Made by a program: the position numbers and the translations under genes. 6,274 nucleotides of DNA, taken from the NCBI GenBank assembly GCA_016781775.1, contig JADDPR010000172.1, forward strand, positions 1 to 6,274, read 5' to 3'. Every line of letters begins with the position of its first letter. Within the stretch, counting starts at the first letter, position 1. Of the stretch, positions 1 to 5,097 are shown piece by piece. This DNA is from Rubrobacter sp. Lineage in GTDB: Bacteria; Actinomycetota; Rubrobacteria; Rubrobacterales; Rubrobacteraceae. Under the pieces are notes generated by a model. It was not told the DNA's origin. It saw only the letters and a list, made by a program, of their open reading frames with translations, and searched no databases.

Positions 1-870
1 CAGAAGGGCCGGCAGATCTCGGAGCCCGACGGCGAGGGGGGCAGGCGCTACCGCAGGAGAACCTCCTACACGCTGCGCGATCCCGAGGAGTGGGTGGCCG
101 TGCCCGTGCCGACGAGCCCCCGCCTGCCCCTGGAGCTCGTCGAGGCAGCGCGTGCGTCAATGTCACGCAACCGGGCACCCGAGAGGAAGAACCTGGCCCG
201 AGCGTGGCAGCTGCGCGGCATCGTGCGCTGCTCTTGCGGCTCCAGCATGAGCACCCACACCGCCACGAGGAGGCGCGCCTCGGACAAGATGGCCTACCAC
301 TACTACCGCTGCAACCGGAACACCAGCTACATGCCCCACTCATGCGGGCAGCGCATGGCGCGGGCCGAGCATGTCGAGGAGGCCGTGTGGGCCTTCGTCT
401 CGGAGATGCTCTGCGATCCCGAGAGAGTGCGCGCCGGCGTCCGGCGCCTCGCGGAGCAGGAGAGGGTGGCGAGACGGGCGCGCCTCGACCCGGAGAAGGA
501 GGCGGCGTTGTGGGCGGAGAAGATTTCAGAGTGCGTACAAAAAAGGTCCGCGTACCAGGACCAGCAGGCGGCCGGCCTGATGACGCTCTCGGAACTCTCG
601 GAGAAACTGGCCGACCTGGAGGAGACGCGCCATTACGCGGAGAGCGAGCTCGCCCTGCTGCGGGCCTCCGAGGAACGCGCCAAGGAGATAGAGGAGGACG
701 GCGAGGCGCTCGTGAGGGAACTATCCACCGCCGCCCCCGAAGCCATCAGGCTCCTCCCGCCCGAGGACAGGCTCGGTCTCTACGAGAGACTGGACCTCGA
801 GGTCAGGGCCTCCCAAGGAGGCTACCAAGTGAGCGGTGCGTTTTGTGTTCGCGAACCCTTATCGTCCTGA
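1..870 (+). CDS. Large serine recombinase, C-terminal part (5' end outside window)
   Basis: This frame is open from the first base to TGA at 868-870, giving 289 codons; the catalytic resolvase domain with its active-site serine would lie to the left of the window. Visible parts, numbered from the window start: the end of the recombinase domain (residues 1-70), then a zinc beta-ribbon with Cys77, Cys79, Cys104 and Cys115 and the family-like GIVRCSCGSSM and YYRC patterns, then a charged helical stretch (about 145-235) fitting the coiled-coil insertion, and a short C-terminal beta part. Large serine recombinases integrate and excise phages and mobile elements between short attachment sites, and the zinc ribbon and coiled coil control att-site recognition and direction. 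The gene ends exactly where a truncated hydrolase begins, as expected for an integrase gene next to its att site. The first pair is CxC rather than CxxC. Family assignment is firm; activity cannot be judged without the N-terminus. Confidence 0.9.
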   Translation, partial: QKGRQISEPDGEGGRRYRRRTSYTLRDPEEWVAVPVPTSPRLPLELVEAARASMSRNRAPERKNLARAWQLRGIVRCSCGSSMSTHTATRRRASDKMAYHYYRCNRNTSYMPHSCGQRMARAEHVEEAVWAFVSEMLCDPERVRAGVRRLAEQERVARRARLDPEKEAALWAEKISECVQKRSAYQDQQAAGLMTLSELSEKLADLEETRHYAESELALLRASEERAKEIEEDGEALVRELSTAAPEAIRLLPPEDRLGLYERLDLEVRASQGGYQVSGAFCVREPLSS

Positions 871-880
871 AAGTTACCCA
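845..880. other. Probable attachment-site junction of an integrated element
   Basis: Here the recombinase reading frame ends and the ComEC-like hydrolase frame begins without any spacer. A perfect 10-base palindrome, GTTCGCGAAC, lies at 847-856. The recombinase stop TGA (868-870) is read in the other frame as part of the conserved hydrolase Leu-Lys codons. Serine integrases normally lie beside their att site, so the crossover probably falls between about 845 and 880. The core dinucleotide and exact edges cannot be read from one junction. The inference is that the element extends to the left and that the bases to the right are host DNA. Confidence 0.5.
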
Positions 881-1103
881 TCATGGCTCGAATACCTCTT
901 CGACCCCGCTCTTCCTGAGCCGCTTCAAGCCGAAGATCGCCGTGATCCAAGTTGGGGAGGACAACTCCTACGGTCACCCCACGCCGCAGACTCTAAGGCG
1001 CTTGCAGACCGTGGGCGCGAAGGTTTTTCGAAACGACGAGCACGGGGACGTGATCGTAACGATCCAGGACAACAAGGCCGACGTGGCCGTCACCGAGCCC
1101 TGA
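858..1103 (+). pseudogene. C-terminal fragment of ComEC/Rec2-type MBL-fold hydrolase
   Basis: From about base 858, the frame ending with TGA at 1101-1103 encodes roughly 80 residues typical of the C-terminal third of the metallo-beta-lactamase domain found in ComEC and in stand-alone secreted relatives. It has the LKVTHHGSNTSS motif (867-902), a GEDNSYGHP motif (YGHP codons at 969-980), a hydrophobic strand KIAVIQV, and the closing strand GDVIVTI. The N-terminal metal-binding HxHxDH motif and any transmembrane part are missing, and the same frame further upstream is only the out-of-frame shadow of the recombinase, so this is a 3' remnant. In ComEC this domain degrades one DNA strand during uptake; stand-alone versions are poorly defined. 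The short tail after the last strand fits either. The fragment is probably inactive unless the element excises and restores the gene. Confidence 0.8.
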
Positions 1104-1181
1104 AGATCATCCCTGTGGAACGACGCCTCTGGGTTCCCTCCCTCGTAGGTTAACGGCAGGGAGAGCCGCTCCTTTAGGCCC

Positions 1182-1209
1182 TTGAGAAGCGGGGGCATCC
1201 CTGTAGACT
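1182..1209 (+). promoter_or_regulatory. Probable sigma-70-type promoter of ssb
   Basis: TTGAGA (1182-1187) and TAGACT (1204-1209) are separated by 16 bases, putting the transcription start near 1216 and leaving a leader of about 27 nt before the ATG at 1243. This also argues against the in-frame GTG at 1213, which would lie at or before the transcript start. Upstream, 1104-1181 has a modest inverted repeat (CTCCCT 1138-1143 with AGGGAG 1158-1163) but no T-run. Confidence 0.45.
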
Positions 1210-1242
1210 GACGTGAAGAGAAGAGACGAGGAGGACGAAAAG

Positions 1243-1737
1243 ATGGTCAGCTTCAACCGCGTGATCCTGGCGGGCAACATCACCAGGGACCCCGAGCTCA
1301 GGTTCACCAACGACGGCATCCCGGTCTGCTCCTTCGGGCTGGCCGTGAACCGCCGCCGCTCGAAGTCCGAAGAGGTCGACTTCTTCGACATCTCCGCCTG
1401 GCGCGAGCTCGGCGAGACCATCGCCAACTACAAGAAGAAGGGCGACCCGATCCTGGTGGAAGGACGCCTGCAGTTCCGCTCCTGGGAGGACCGCGAGAGC
1501 GGCCAGAAGCGGAGCAAGGTGGACGTAGTAGCCGACAACGTCCAGTTTCTCAGCGGCCGCGGTGACGGCGATTCGGCCAACGGCGGCGGTGGCGGTGGGC
1601 AGCGCAGCCGCAGCGGGGCCGGAGCCCGTAGCGGGGGCGGTGGGCGCGACGACGTGGATCTGAACGAAGAGGATTTCGATGACATCCCGTTCGCCCATGC
1701 TAACGTGAAGCGCCTTCAGGTCCGGGACATTCTTTAG
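1243..1737 (+). CDS. ssb: Single-stranded DNA-binding protein with extended C-terminus
   Basis: SSB coats single-stranded DNA as a tetramer during replication, recombination and repair, and recruits partner proteins through its acidic C-terminal tip. The 164-residue product opens with the classic MVSFNRVILAGNITRDPE and has an OB fold over residues 1-105 with the expected aromatic positions (W53, F78, W81) and the strands LVEGRLQ and VDVVADNVQFL. A Gly/Arg/Ser-rich linker (105-136) and an acidic tail (136-150) ending in DDIPF follow. The ATG at 1243 was chosen because GAGGAGG (1228-1234) sits 8 bases before it; a GTG at 1213 would add ten charged residues that do not fit the family. The oddity is that DDIPF, normally the last residues, ends at residue 150 and is followed by 14 more (starting AHANVKR), so the free terminal Phe used by partners is absent. 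It stands alone, not between rpsF and rpsR as in many bacteria, so it may be a second ssb copy. Confidence 0.95.
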   Translation: MVSFNRVILAGNITRDPELRFTNDGIPVCSFGLAVNRRRSKSEEVDFFDISAWRELGETIANYKKKGDPILVEGRLQFRSWEDRESGQKRSKVDVVADNVQFLSGRGDGDSANGGGGGGQRSRSGAGARSGGGGRDDVDLNEEDFDDIPFAHANVKRLQVRDIL

Positions 1738-1784
1738 CCTGGAGGACGCCCCGGTTTACTTCGGCGGGAAGCGCTTACAGCGAA

Positions 1785-2252
1785 GCACTGTGCAAGGATT
1801 GCGGTGACCCGAAGCCCCTCAACGAGTACTGCAAACACTCGGAGATGGCGAACGGGCACCTCGATCCTTGCAGGGAGTATCGTAAGGTGTATCAGAAGAG
1901 ACGCCCTTACGGTAAGGAACACGAGCGCCAGCGCAAGCAGTTGAGCAGCAGAAGGTCTACCACGCTGCCAATCTGAAGCGCTGGCGCAGGGACCCATACA
2001 AGCTTGCCGCACAACTCGCGTGGCACAGAGCGCGCAAGCTGAACGCCGAGAGCGACTTTACGGTCGAGGAGTTCGAGGCGCTGCGCGAGGCACACGGGAT
2101 GCGAGTCTGCGTTGCGGTAGGGGGCGTTTTTCTTTCGCCGGACCACGTCGTACCGCCGGTGCTGGGGGAAGCAGCCCGATCTCCAACATCCACAACCCCT
2201 CTGGGACCCCTGCAACTCCTGGAAGAACGTGAAGATGGTGGACTACCATCCC
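1785..2252 (+). pseudogene. Decayed HNH endonuclease gene, several frameshifts
   Basis: No single frame covers this gene, but consecutive pieces follow the order of an HNH endonuclease with an N-terminal zinc-finger-like region. Piece 1 (about 1785-1942) reads ALCKDCGDPKPLNEYC, then a Lys/Arg-rich helix, and runs to a stop at 1974-1976. Piece 2, in another frame (1943 to about 2157), reads KRWRRDPYKLAAQ, RARKLNAE, FTVEEFEALREAHG and LSPDHVVP, the His-containing HNH strand. Piece 3, in a third frame (about 2158-2195), gives GGSSPISNIHN. Piece 4, back in the first frame (2196-2252), gives PLWDPCNSWK and MVDYHP, matching the usual C-terminal PLC..CN..K....DYRP pattern. The expected second CxxC is changed to CVAV, and no start codon is found for piece 1. 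At least three indels are needed, so the gene is very probably dead. Such enzymes are common in phages and mobile elements. Sequencing error is the alternative, though neighbouring ssb and rex are intact. Confidence 0.7.
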
Positions 2253-2475
2253 AATGGTTCGCCCCACAAGCTAGGGGAGACCCACTCTCCCCGCGTCATC
2301 TCCCTGTGCCTCACGGCGTAGCAGCGCGTAACCTCGAGCGCCGAAAACCGCAGAGGGCCCACCACTTCGCAACACACGCTACCTTTAAGGGGTCATCAAC
2401 CCACATGGTGCGCGGCATACGAGTTTTAAGGCGACCGTGGAAGAGAGAAAATTCACTTTCTCGAGTTCCAATAAG
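2253..2475. other. Gene-free stretch between the HNH remnant and the small-RNA promoter
   Basis: I see no convincing protein here. An open frame crosses it but is only the downstream continuation of one HNH frame. A 7-bp hairpin, GGGGAGA (2274-2280) with TCTCCCC (2286-2292), has no T-run after it. A 6-bp inverted repeat, GAGAAA (2445-2450) and TTTCTC (2457-2462), lies just upstream of the next promoter and could be a regulator site, although that is only a suggestion. Base composition becomes clearly more AT-rich from about 2410. Confidence 0.4.
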
Positions 2476-2504
2476 TTTACAAAGTGTAGCGAGGAAGGTA
2501 TATT
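2476..2504 (+). promoter_or_regulatory. Strong sigma-70-type promoter with no gene after it
   Basis: TTTACA (2476-2481) and TATATT (2499-2504) are separated by exactly 17 bases, each 5 of 6 or close to consensus (TTGACA and TATAAT). This is the best promoter match I can see in the window. Predicted transcription start is about 2510-2511. No good plus-strand ORF follows; instead the transcript would enter a terminator-like hairpin within 40 bases, which points to a small RNA. Confidence 0.6.
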
Positions 2505-2510
2505 CTCGTG

Positions 2511-2624
2511 GTCGGTTGGTGCGATACCAGATCGACACACAATTAAAGAGCCCGGGGCGTTTCTCCTCCTTTCCCTTTCCCCACCTATCACCCCTAAGAG
2601 CGTCCCGGGCTCTTCCTCTTTTTC
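2511..2624 (+). ncRNA. Candidate small RNA with a pyrimidine loop that mimics the anti-Shine-Dalgarno sequence
   Basis: The region combines a strong promoter, no coding capacity, and a hairpin plus T-run about 114 nt after the predicted start. The 5' part can fold as GTCG (2511-2514) with CGAC (2533-2536), closing over TGGT (2517-2520) with ACCA (2526-2529). A short A-rich linker follows, then a 17-bp stem (2546-2562 with 2598-2614, including three G-U pairs) holding a 35-nt loop of C and U almost throughout. Within that loop CCTCCTTTC (2565-2573) equals the usual 3' end of bacterial 16S rRNA, so it could pair with ribosome-binding sites of mRNAs. C-rich loops binding Shine-Dalgarno sequences are known in Gram-positive regulatory RNAs, but I do not recognise this as a named family. 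It could also be just a leader fragment or terminator remnant. Function is inferred only. Confidence 0.45.
2546..2623 (+). terminator. Rho-independent-like terminator closing the small RNA
   Basis: AAGAGCCCGGG (2546-2556) pairs perfectly with CCCGGGCTCTT (2604-2614), and the stem can extend by six further pairs including wobbles. TTTTT at 2619-2623 follows four bases after the stem. The 35-nt loop is long for a plain terminator, which is why the hairpin may also be the functional part of the RNA. Confidence 0.5.
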
Positions 2625-2705
2625 TAGCCCTCGGTAATCAGCCTTTAGCGGTCAGCAAAACACTCGTTGTGGCGCACTGCGTACGTGACGCTGCCCCATT
2701 CTGGC

Positions 2706-2745
2706 AAAAAATTGCGGTCCCCCGGTACTCGCCGGGGGACCGCAA
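2706..2745 (-). terminator. Rho-independent terminator of rex
   Basis: A perfect 14-bp stem (2712-2725 with 2732-2745) closes a 6-base loop, and on the minus strand it is followed by TTTTTT (plus-strand A-run 2706-2711). It begins 27 bases after the rex stop codon. No T-run is present on the plus side, so it serves rex only. Confidence 0.9.
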
Positions 2746-2765
2746 GCTGAAAGCTGAAAGCTAAG
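2745..2765. repeat. Short tandem heptamer, AGCTGAA x2 plus a variant copy
   Basis: AGCTGAA at 2745-2751 and 2752-2758 is followed by AGCTAAG at 2759-2765. The array fills the space between the rex stop codon and its terminator, touching the last base of the stem. It is too short to assign a function. Confidence 0.5.
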
Positions 2766-2771
2766 GGCTAC

Positions 2772-3413
2772 CTACGACGCCGCTTCCCCGCCGACCTGGG
2801 TGAGATAGTAGAGGGTGTGCATCAGTTGAGCGGTCGGGTCGATGCGGTGGACCTCGACGTTGTAGGGGACGTGAAGGAGGACGTCGGTGTAGTTGAGGAC
2901 GACGCGGATACCGGCGTCGGTCATAAGGTCAGCGACCTCCTGGGCGGAGGCGGAGGGGGTAGCGATGATGCCGATAATCTCGTCGGCCTCGCCCACGCTC
3001 TTCTTGAGTTCGTCGATGTGCTTGACGACGATGTTGCCGACGGTGCGTCCGATCTTATCCCCGTCGTTGTCGAAGACGTCGTGGATCACGAACCCGCGCT
3101 TGGGCAGGATGGTGCTGCTCGCGATAGCGCTCCCGAGGTTGCCCGCGCCGACGAGCGCGATGTTGTAGGTCTGCTTTAGGCCGAGGATCGCCCTGACCGC
3201 CTCGACGAGGTCGTAGGCCTGGTACCCCACGCCCCTGGTGCCGGAGAAGCCGATCGCGTTGAGGTCCCGCCGCACCTGGACGGGGTTTATCCCCGTGAAA
3301 TCACCGAGCTCCTTGCTCGAGACCGCGTCCCGGCCCTCCTCTATTAGCTGCTGCGTGACCCTGAGGTACTTGGTCAACCTGTTCGTCAAACCCGGCTGTA
3401 GCGTGGCTCGCAC
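2772..3413 (-). CDS. rex: Redox-sensing transcriptional repressor Rex
   Basis: Rex is a dimeric repressor that reads the NADH/NAD+ ratio: NADH binding releases it from operators of fermentation, respiration and NADH-reoxidising genes. The 213-residue product has the usual length. An N-terminal winged helix (about 10-80) contains VSSKELGDFTG and the recognition segment VQVRRDL (46-51) followed by the wing GFSGTRGVGY (55-64). A Rossmann fold begins at about 83 with the dinucleotide motif GAGNLG (90-94 region) and FDND (114-117), which contacts the adenine ribose. ATPSASAQEVAD and GIRVVLN are typical of the C-terminal half, and the last helix (about 194-206) should be the domain-swapped dimer helix. 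The start is GTG (3411-3413) with GGAGG (plus-strand CCTCC 3418-3422) only 4 bases away, slightly close but unopposed. The gene is transcribed alone and ends in its own terminator. A palindrome over its promoter suggests control, perhaps by Rex itself. Confidence 0.95.
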   Translation of the reverse strand: MRATLQPGLTNRLTKYLRVTQQLIEEGRDAVSSKELGDFTGINPVQVRRDLNAIGFSGTRGVGYQAYDLVEAVRAILGLKQTYNIALVGAGNLGSAIASSTILPKRGFVIHDVFDNDGDKIGRTVGNIVVKHIDELKKSVGEADEIIGIIATPSASAQEVADLMTDAGIRVVLNYTDVLLHVPYNVEVHRIDPTAQLMHTLYYLTQVGGEAAS

Positions 3414-3447
3414 CTTGCCTCCGACATCTTGTTCTATACATCAAATA

Positions 3448-3468
3448 GTTACAACGGACCATTGTAAC
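3448..3468 (-). promoter_or_regulatory. Operator-like palindrome over the probable rex promoter
   Basis: GTTACAA (3448-3454) and TTGTAAC (3462-3468) form a perfect 7-7-7 inverted repeat. On the minus strand the arm near 3461-3469 reads TGTTACAAT, a good extended -10 (TGn + TACAAT), giving a start near 3454 and a leader of about 40 nt to rex. A second possible -10, TATAGA, lies at plus 3433-3438. A repressor bound here would cover the promoter. The arm order (TTGT facing inward) is the reverse of the published Rex operator pattern TTGTGAA-N4-TTCACAA, so the binder may not be Rex. Confidence 0.5.
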
Positions 3469-3848
3469 AAAAACGCCTCAACTTGCACTTAGGGTGCTCT
3501 TAGCAGGCAGAAACTCCTCTAGCAAGTCTCATTACAGCCGTGGGCATCTTTCTCCGCCGTCGGTGGTGTTGTAGAGTAGCGGGGTGAGCAAGAATCGTGT
3601 AGTACCCAACAAGAGTTTCTGCGAGGGGCGGATCCCCCGACCGTCCTCGCCCCGACCGGCCCTGTAGAGGGGCGCGATCGGGGCGATTGAGCGTTCTCCC
3701 GGTTCTCCGGGCGCTCGTACCGGGTACTTGTTCGCGAGACCTTTGTTTCGGGGGAACCTTGTCTGCTTATTTGGAAGAGGGGCGATGGGGGCACGCCGCC
3801 CTTCGTGCCGGACGCGGTAACGGCGAGGACCGTTCCGGCGCCGTAGTA
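3469..3848. other. Gene-free, structured stretch between rex and the acetyltransferase
   Basis: With the rex leader this makes about 435 bases without a supported gene. Besides the long inverted repeat listed separately, CGCCCCGA (3648-3655) pairs with TCGGGGCG (3678-3685), and the sequence between can fold further (a GCCC/GGGC pair around GTAG). The acetyltransferase frame remains open leftward to a TTG at 3687, but residues encoded by 3687-3848 look unlike a protein start and I treat them as non-coding. I found no clear promoter for the acetyltransferase. Confidence 0.4.
3507..3622. repeat. Separated 10-bp perfect inverted repeat
   Basis: GCAGAAACTC (3507-3516) is the exact reverse complement of GAGTTTCTGC (3613-3622), enclosing 96 bases with no ORF. 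The size resembles a tiny non-autonomous element or a structured RNA whose ends pair. I see no target-site duplication flanking it, so the mobile-element reading is weak. Confidence 0.35.
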
Positions 3849-4742
3849 GTGCGGCGTATGAACGACGTCGACCTGTGGCGCATACTGCAGTTGCGGGAGA
3901 CCGTGCGCTGGTCCGGGGACCCCCGTGCGTTCGAGCTTCTGCGGGGGATGGATGAGGCGCGCTGGGCCGTCGCCGAGGACGGCTCGGATGGCCGCGTGGT
4001 TGGGATGGTCGGGGCCATGCCGCTGGGGAAGGTGGGCATACTCTGCCACCTCGCCGTCCATGGGGGGTACCGGGGGCGGGGGCTCGGGGCCCGGCTCACC
4101 TCGTGGGCTGTCTCCTACCTGCTCTCCCGTGGGGTCGAGGTCGTCAGGCTCGACTCGACGCGCGCCGCTGAGGGACTCTACCGCTCCATGGGCTTCGAGC
4201 CCGTCCTCGGACGCACCGAGTACCGGCTCGAAGGGGGAGTCCTCGCCGCCAGGCTGCGGGGGGACCGGCATTTTTTCGTGGCAGGAGTTGGGGAGGATAA
4301 AGCGTTGCGGGTAACGCCGCTCTCTTTTGGGGACCTGCCGGAGCTCTACGGGGTCGACCTCTGGTCCTATGGGGCGGACCGCTCGGCGCTCATCATGGCG
4401 ACCCTCAGGCGGTACCCCGGCTGGGGCCTCGTCGCCCGGGACGCCTCGGGGAGGATCAAGGGCTACCTCGTGCGGAGCGCGTCCGGCGCGACCGTCAGGG
4501 TAGGGCCCTTCATGACCTCCTCACCGGACGTCGCCCGGGCCCTACTCATCCGCGCCCTCCAGACCGACGGCGGACGGTCCGTCGAGATCTCGCTTCCCGC
4601 CCCGAAAGGGAGCCCGGCGCACGAGCTGCTATGCGAGTTTGGCTTTGTCGGCCGTCGGGATCGACTCCGGATGGAGCTTGGAGAGGCCTCCACGCCCGAA
4701 GGGCTACAAACCTACGGCACCACCCCGTACCTGGCTACCTGA
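3849..4742 (+). CDS. Two-domain GNAT-family N-acetyltransferase
   Basis: GNAT enzymes move the acetyl group of acetyl-CoA to an amine; the substrate here cannot be told. With GTG at 3849 the product has 297 residues. Domain 1 (about 1-130) is a full GNAT fold: strand and helix RRMNDVDLWRILQLRE, strands WAVAED and VVGMVGAM, strand ILCHLAVH, the CoA-binding loop YRGRGLGARL (74-83), and LYRSMGFEPV (110-119). Domain 2 (about 152-297) is a divergent GNAT-like repeat with GADRSALI (175-182), GLVARDASGRIKGYLVR, VGPFMTSSPDVARALL and LLCEFGFVGRRDRLRM. This matches the two-part layout of YitH-like acetyltransferases with an Acetyltransf_18-type C-terminal domain. The start is uncertain: there is no clear ribosome-binding site at 3849, ATG at 3858 is possible, and TTG at 3759 is preceded by a GGGGGA run. 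It stands alone, divergent from rex. Confidence 0.85.
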   Translation: MRRMNDVDLWRILQLRETVRWSGDPRAFELLRGMDEARWAVAEDGSDGRVVGMVGAMPLGKVGILCHLAVHGGYRGRGLGARLTSWAVSYLLSRGVEVVRLDSTRAAEGLYRSMGFEPVLGRTEYRLEGGVLAARLRGDRHFFVAGVGEDKALRVTPLSFGDLPELYGVDLWSYGADRSALIMATLRRYPGWGLVARDASGRIKGYLVRSASGATVRVGPFMTSSPDVARALLIRALQTDGGRSVEISLPAPKGSPAHELLCEFGFVGRRDRLRMELGEASTPEGLQTYGTTPYLAT

Positions 4743-4768
4743 TCCATCCTAGCCGAGCTACGACCTCC

Positions 4769-4799
4769 CGGGACCGTACCGCGTCCCGTGGGCGGTTTT
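4769..4799 (+). terminator. Possible weak terminator after the acetyltransferase
   Basis: CGGGAC (4769-4774) pairs with GTCCCG (4783-4788) around an 8-base loop, 26 bases after the stop codon. A short TTTT follows only at 4796-4799, so the T-run is short and distant. Position supports it more than sequence does. Confidence 0.3.
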
Positions 4800-4801
4800 C
4801 G

Positions 4802-4918
4802 CTACCTCCTTGGAAGGTCGAGGTACGCGGCCTCCAGGGTCGACGTTTCGGTACCCGGGATTGGACCCCTGCGCCGAAAGATCACGGCTCGACCGTCGGG
4901 CACGAACGTGCCCTTCAT
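4802..4918 (-). CDS. Possible 38-residue protein, unknown function
   Basis: ATG at 4916-4918 opens a frame of 38 residues starting MKGTFVPDGRAVIF and ending at TAG (4802-4804). It lies 23 bases downstream of a supported two-gene minus-strand unit, so it could be the last cistron. Against it: no Shine-Dalgarno is seen, only a GGCGG close to the ATG, the composition does not separate it from background in such GC-rich DNA, and I recognise no family. A 16-base palindrome, GGGCACG-AA-CGTGCCC (4898-4913), covers its first codons, which could instead be a hairpin after the upstream genes. Confidence 0.25.
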   Translation of the reverse strand: MKGTFVPDGRAVIFRRRGPIPGTETSTLEAAYLDLPRR

Positions 4919-4941
4919 GGCCGCCGTTGTTGGTGCTGCCC

Positions 4942-5097
4942 CTAAGCCGGTGCTTTCTCGGGCTCCCTGACAGGGGCTCTCTCCGGGACCGGCTCCTCGC
5001 GGCGCTCCTTGCGGCGTTCGGGCGTCGGTTCGACCAGGGGCTCCACCACCTCCTCGCGCTCCGGCTTCTCCTCGCCACCAGCCCTCACCTTCACCAT
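4942..5097 (-). CDS. 51-residue charged Pro/Glu/Arg-rich protein, unknown function
   Basis: ATG at 5095-5097 starts a 51-residue product with about a dozen Glu-Pro or Pro-Glu steps, very rich in Glu, Arg and Pro, such as EEVVEPLVEPTPERRK (residues 14-30 region). No hydrophobic core, signal peptide or Cys is present, so it is probably disordered. Its start overlaps the end of the upstream gene in ATGGTGA (5091-5097), a pattern of translational coupling, and GGGAGG lies 7 bases before the ATG within the upstream gene. This overlap and ribosome-binding site are the main reasons to believe it. The same frame is open far upstream but only as a shadow of the neighbouring gene. I do not recognise a family; it may be an adaptor tail or partner of the upstream protein. 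Confidence 0.5.
   Translation of the reverse strand: MVKVRAGGEEKPEREEVVEPLVEPTPERRKERREEPVPERAPVREPEKAPA

Noticed and set aside
90..1103. A single 337-residue ORF joining the recombinase region to the hydrolase end
   Set aside because: Its first 250 residues are an out-of-frame Arg/Pro/Gly-rich reading of the recombinase; only the last 80 or so residues are protein-like.
1144..1190. tRNA-like D-arm and stem (GTAGGTTAACGGCAGG, CCGCT/AGCGG)
   Set aside because: No acceptor stem, no T-arm with TTCRANY and no proper anticodon loop; it also overlaps the likely ssb promoter.
2099..2764. Plus-strand ORF of 221 residues
   Set aside because: Only its first 20 residues match the HNH remnant; the rest crosses the small-RNA promoter, the hairpins and the rex terminator with no protein character.
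2817..3179. Plus-strand ORF inside rex, rich in Asp and Val
   Set aside because: Composition is that expected from the complement of the rex codons; rex is certain on the other strand.
3519..4271. 250-residue minus-strand ORF opposite the acetyltransferase
   Set aside because: Pro/Gly/Arg-rich shadow antisense to the clear GNAT domain.
4845..4880. Minus-strand T-arm-like GGGGTCCAATCCC followed by CGGGTACC
   Set aside because: The T-loop lacks the TTC start and no matching acceptor or anticodon arm lies at the right distance.
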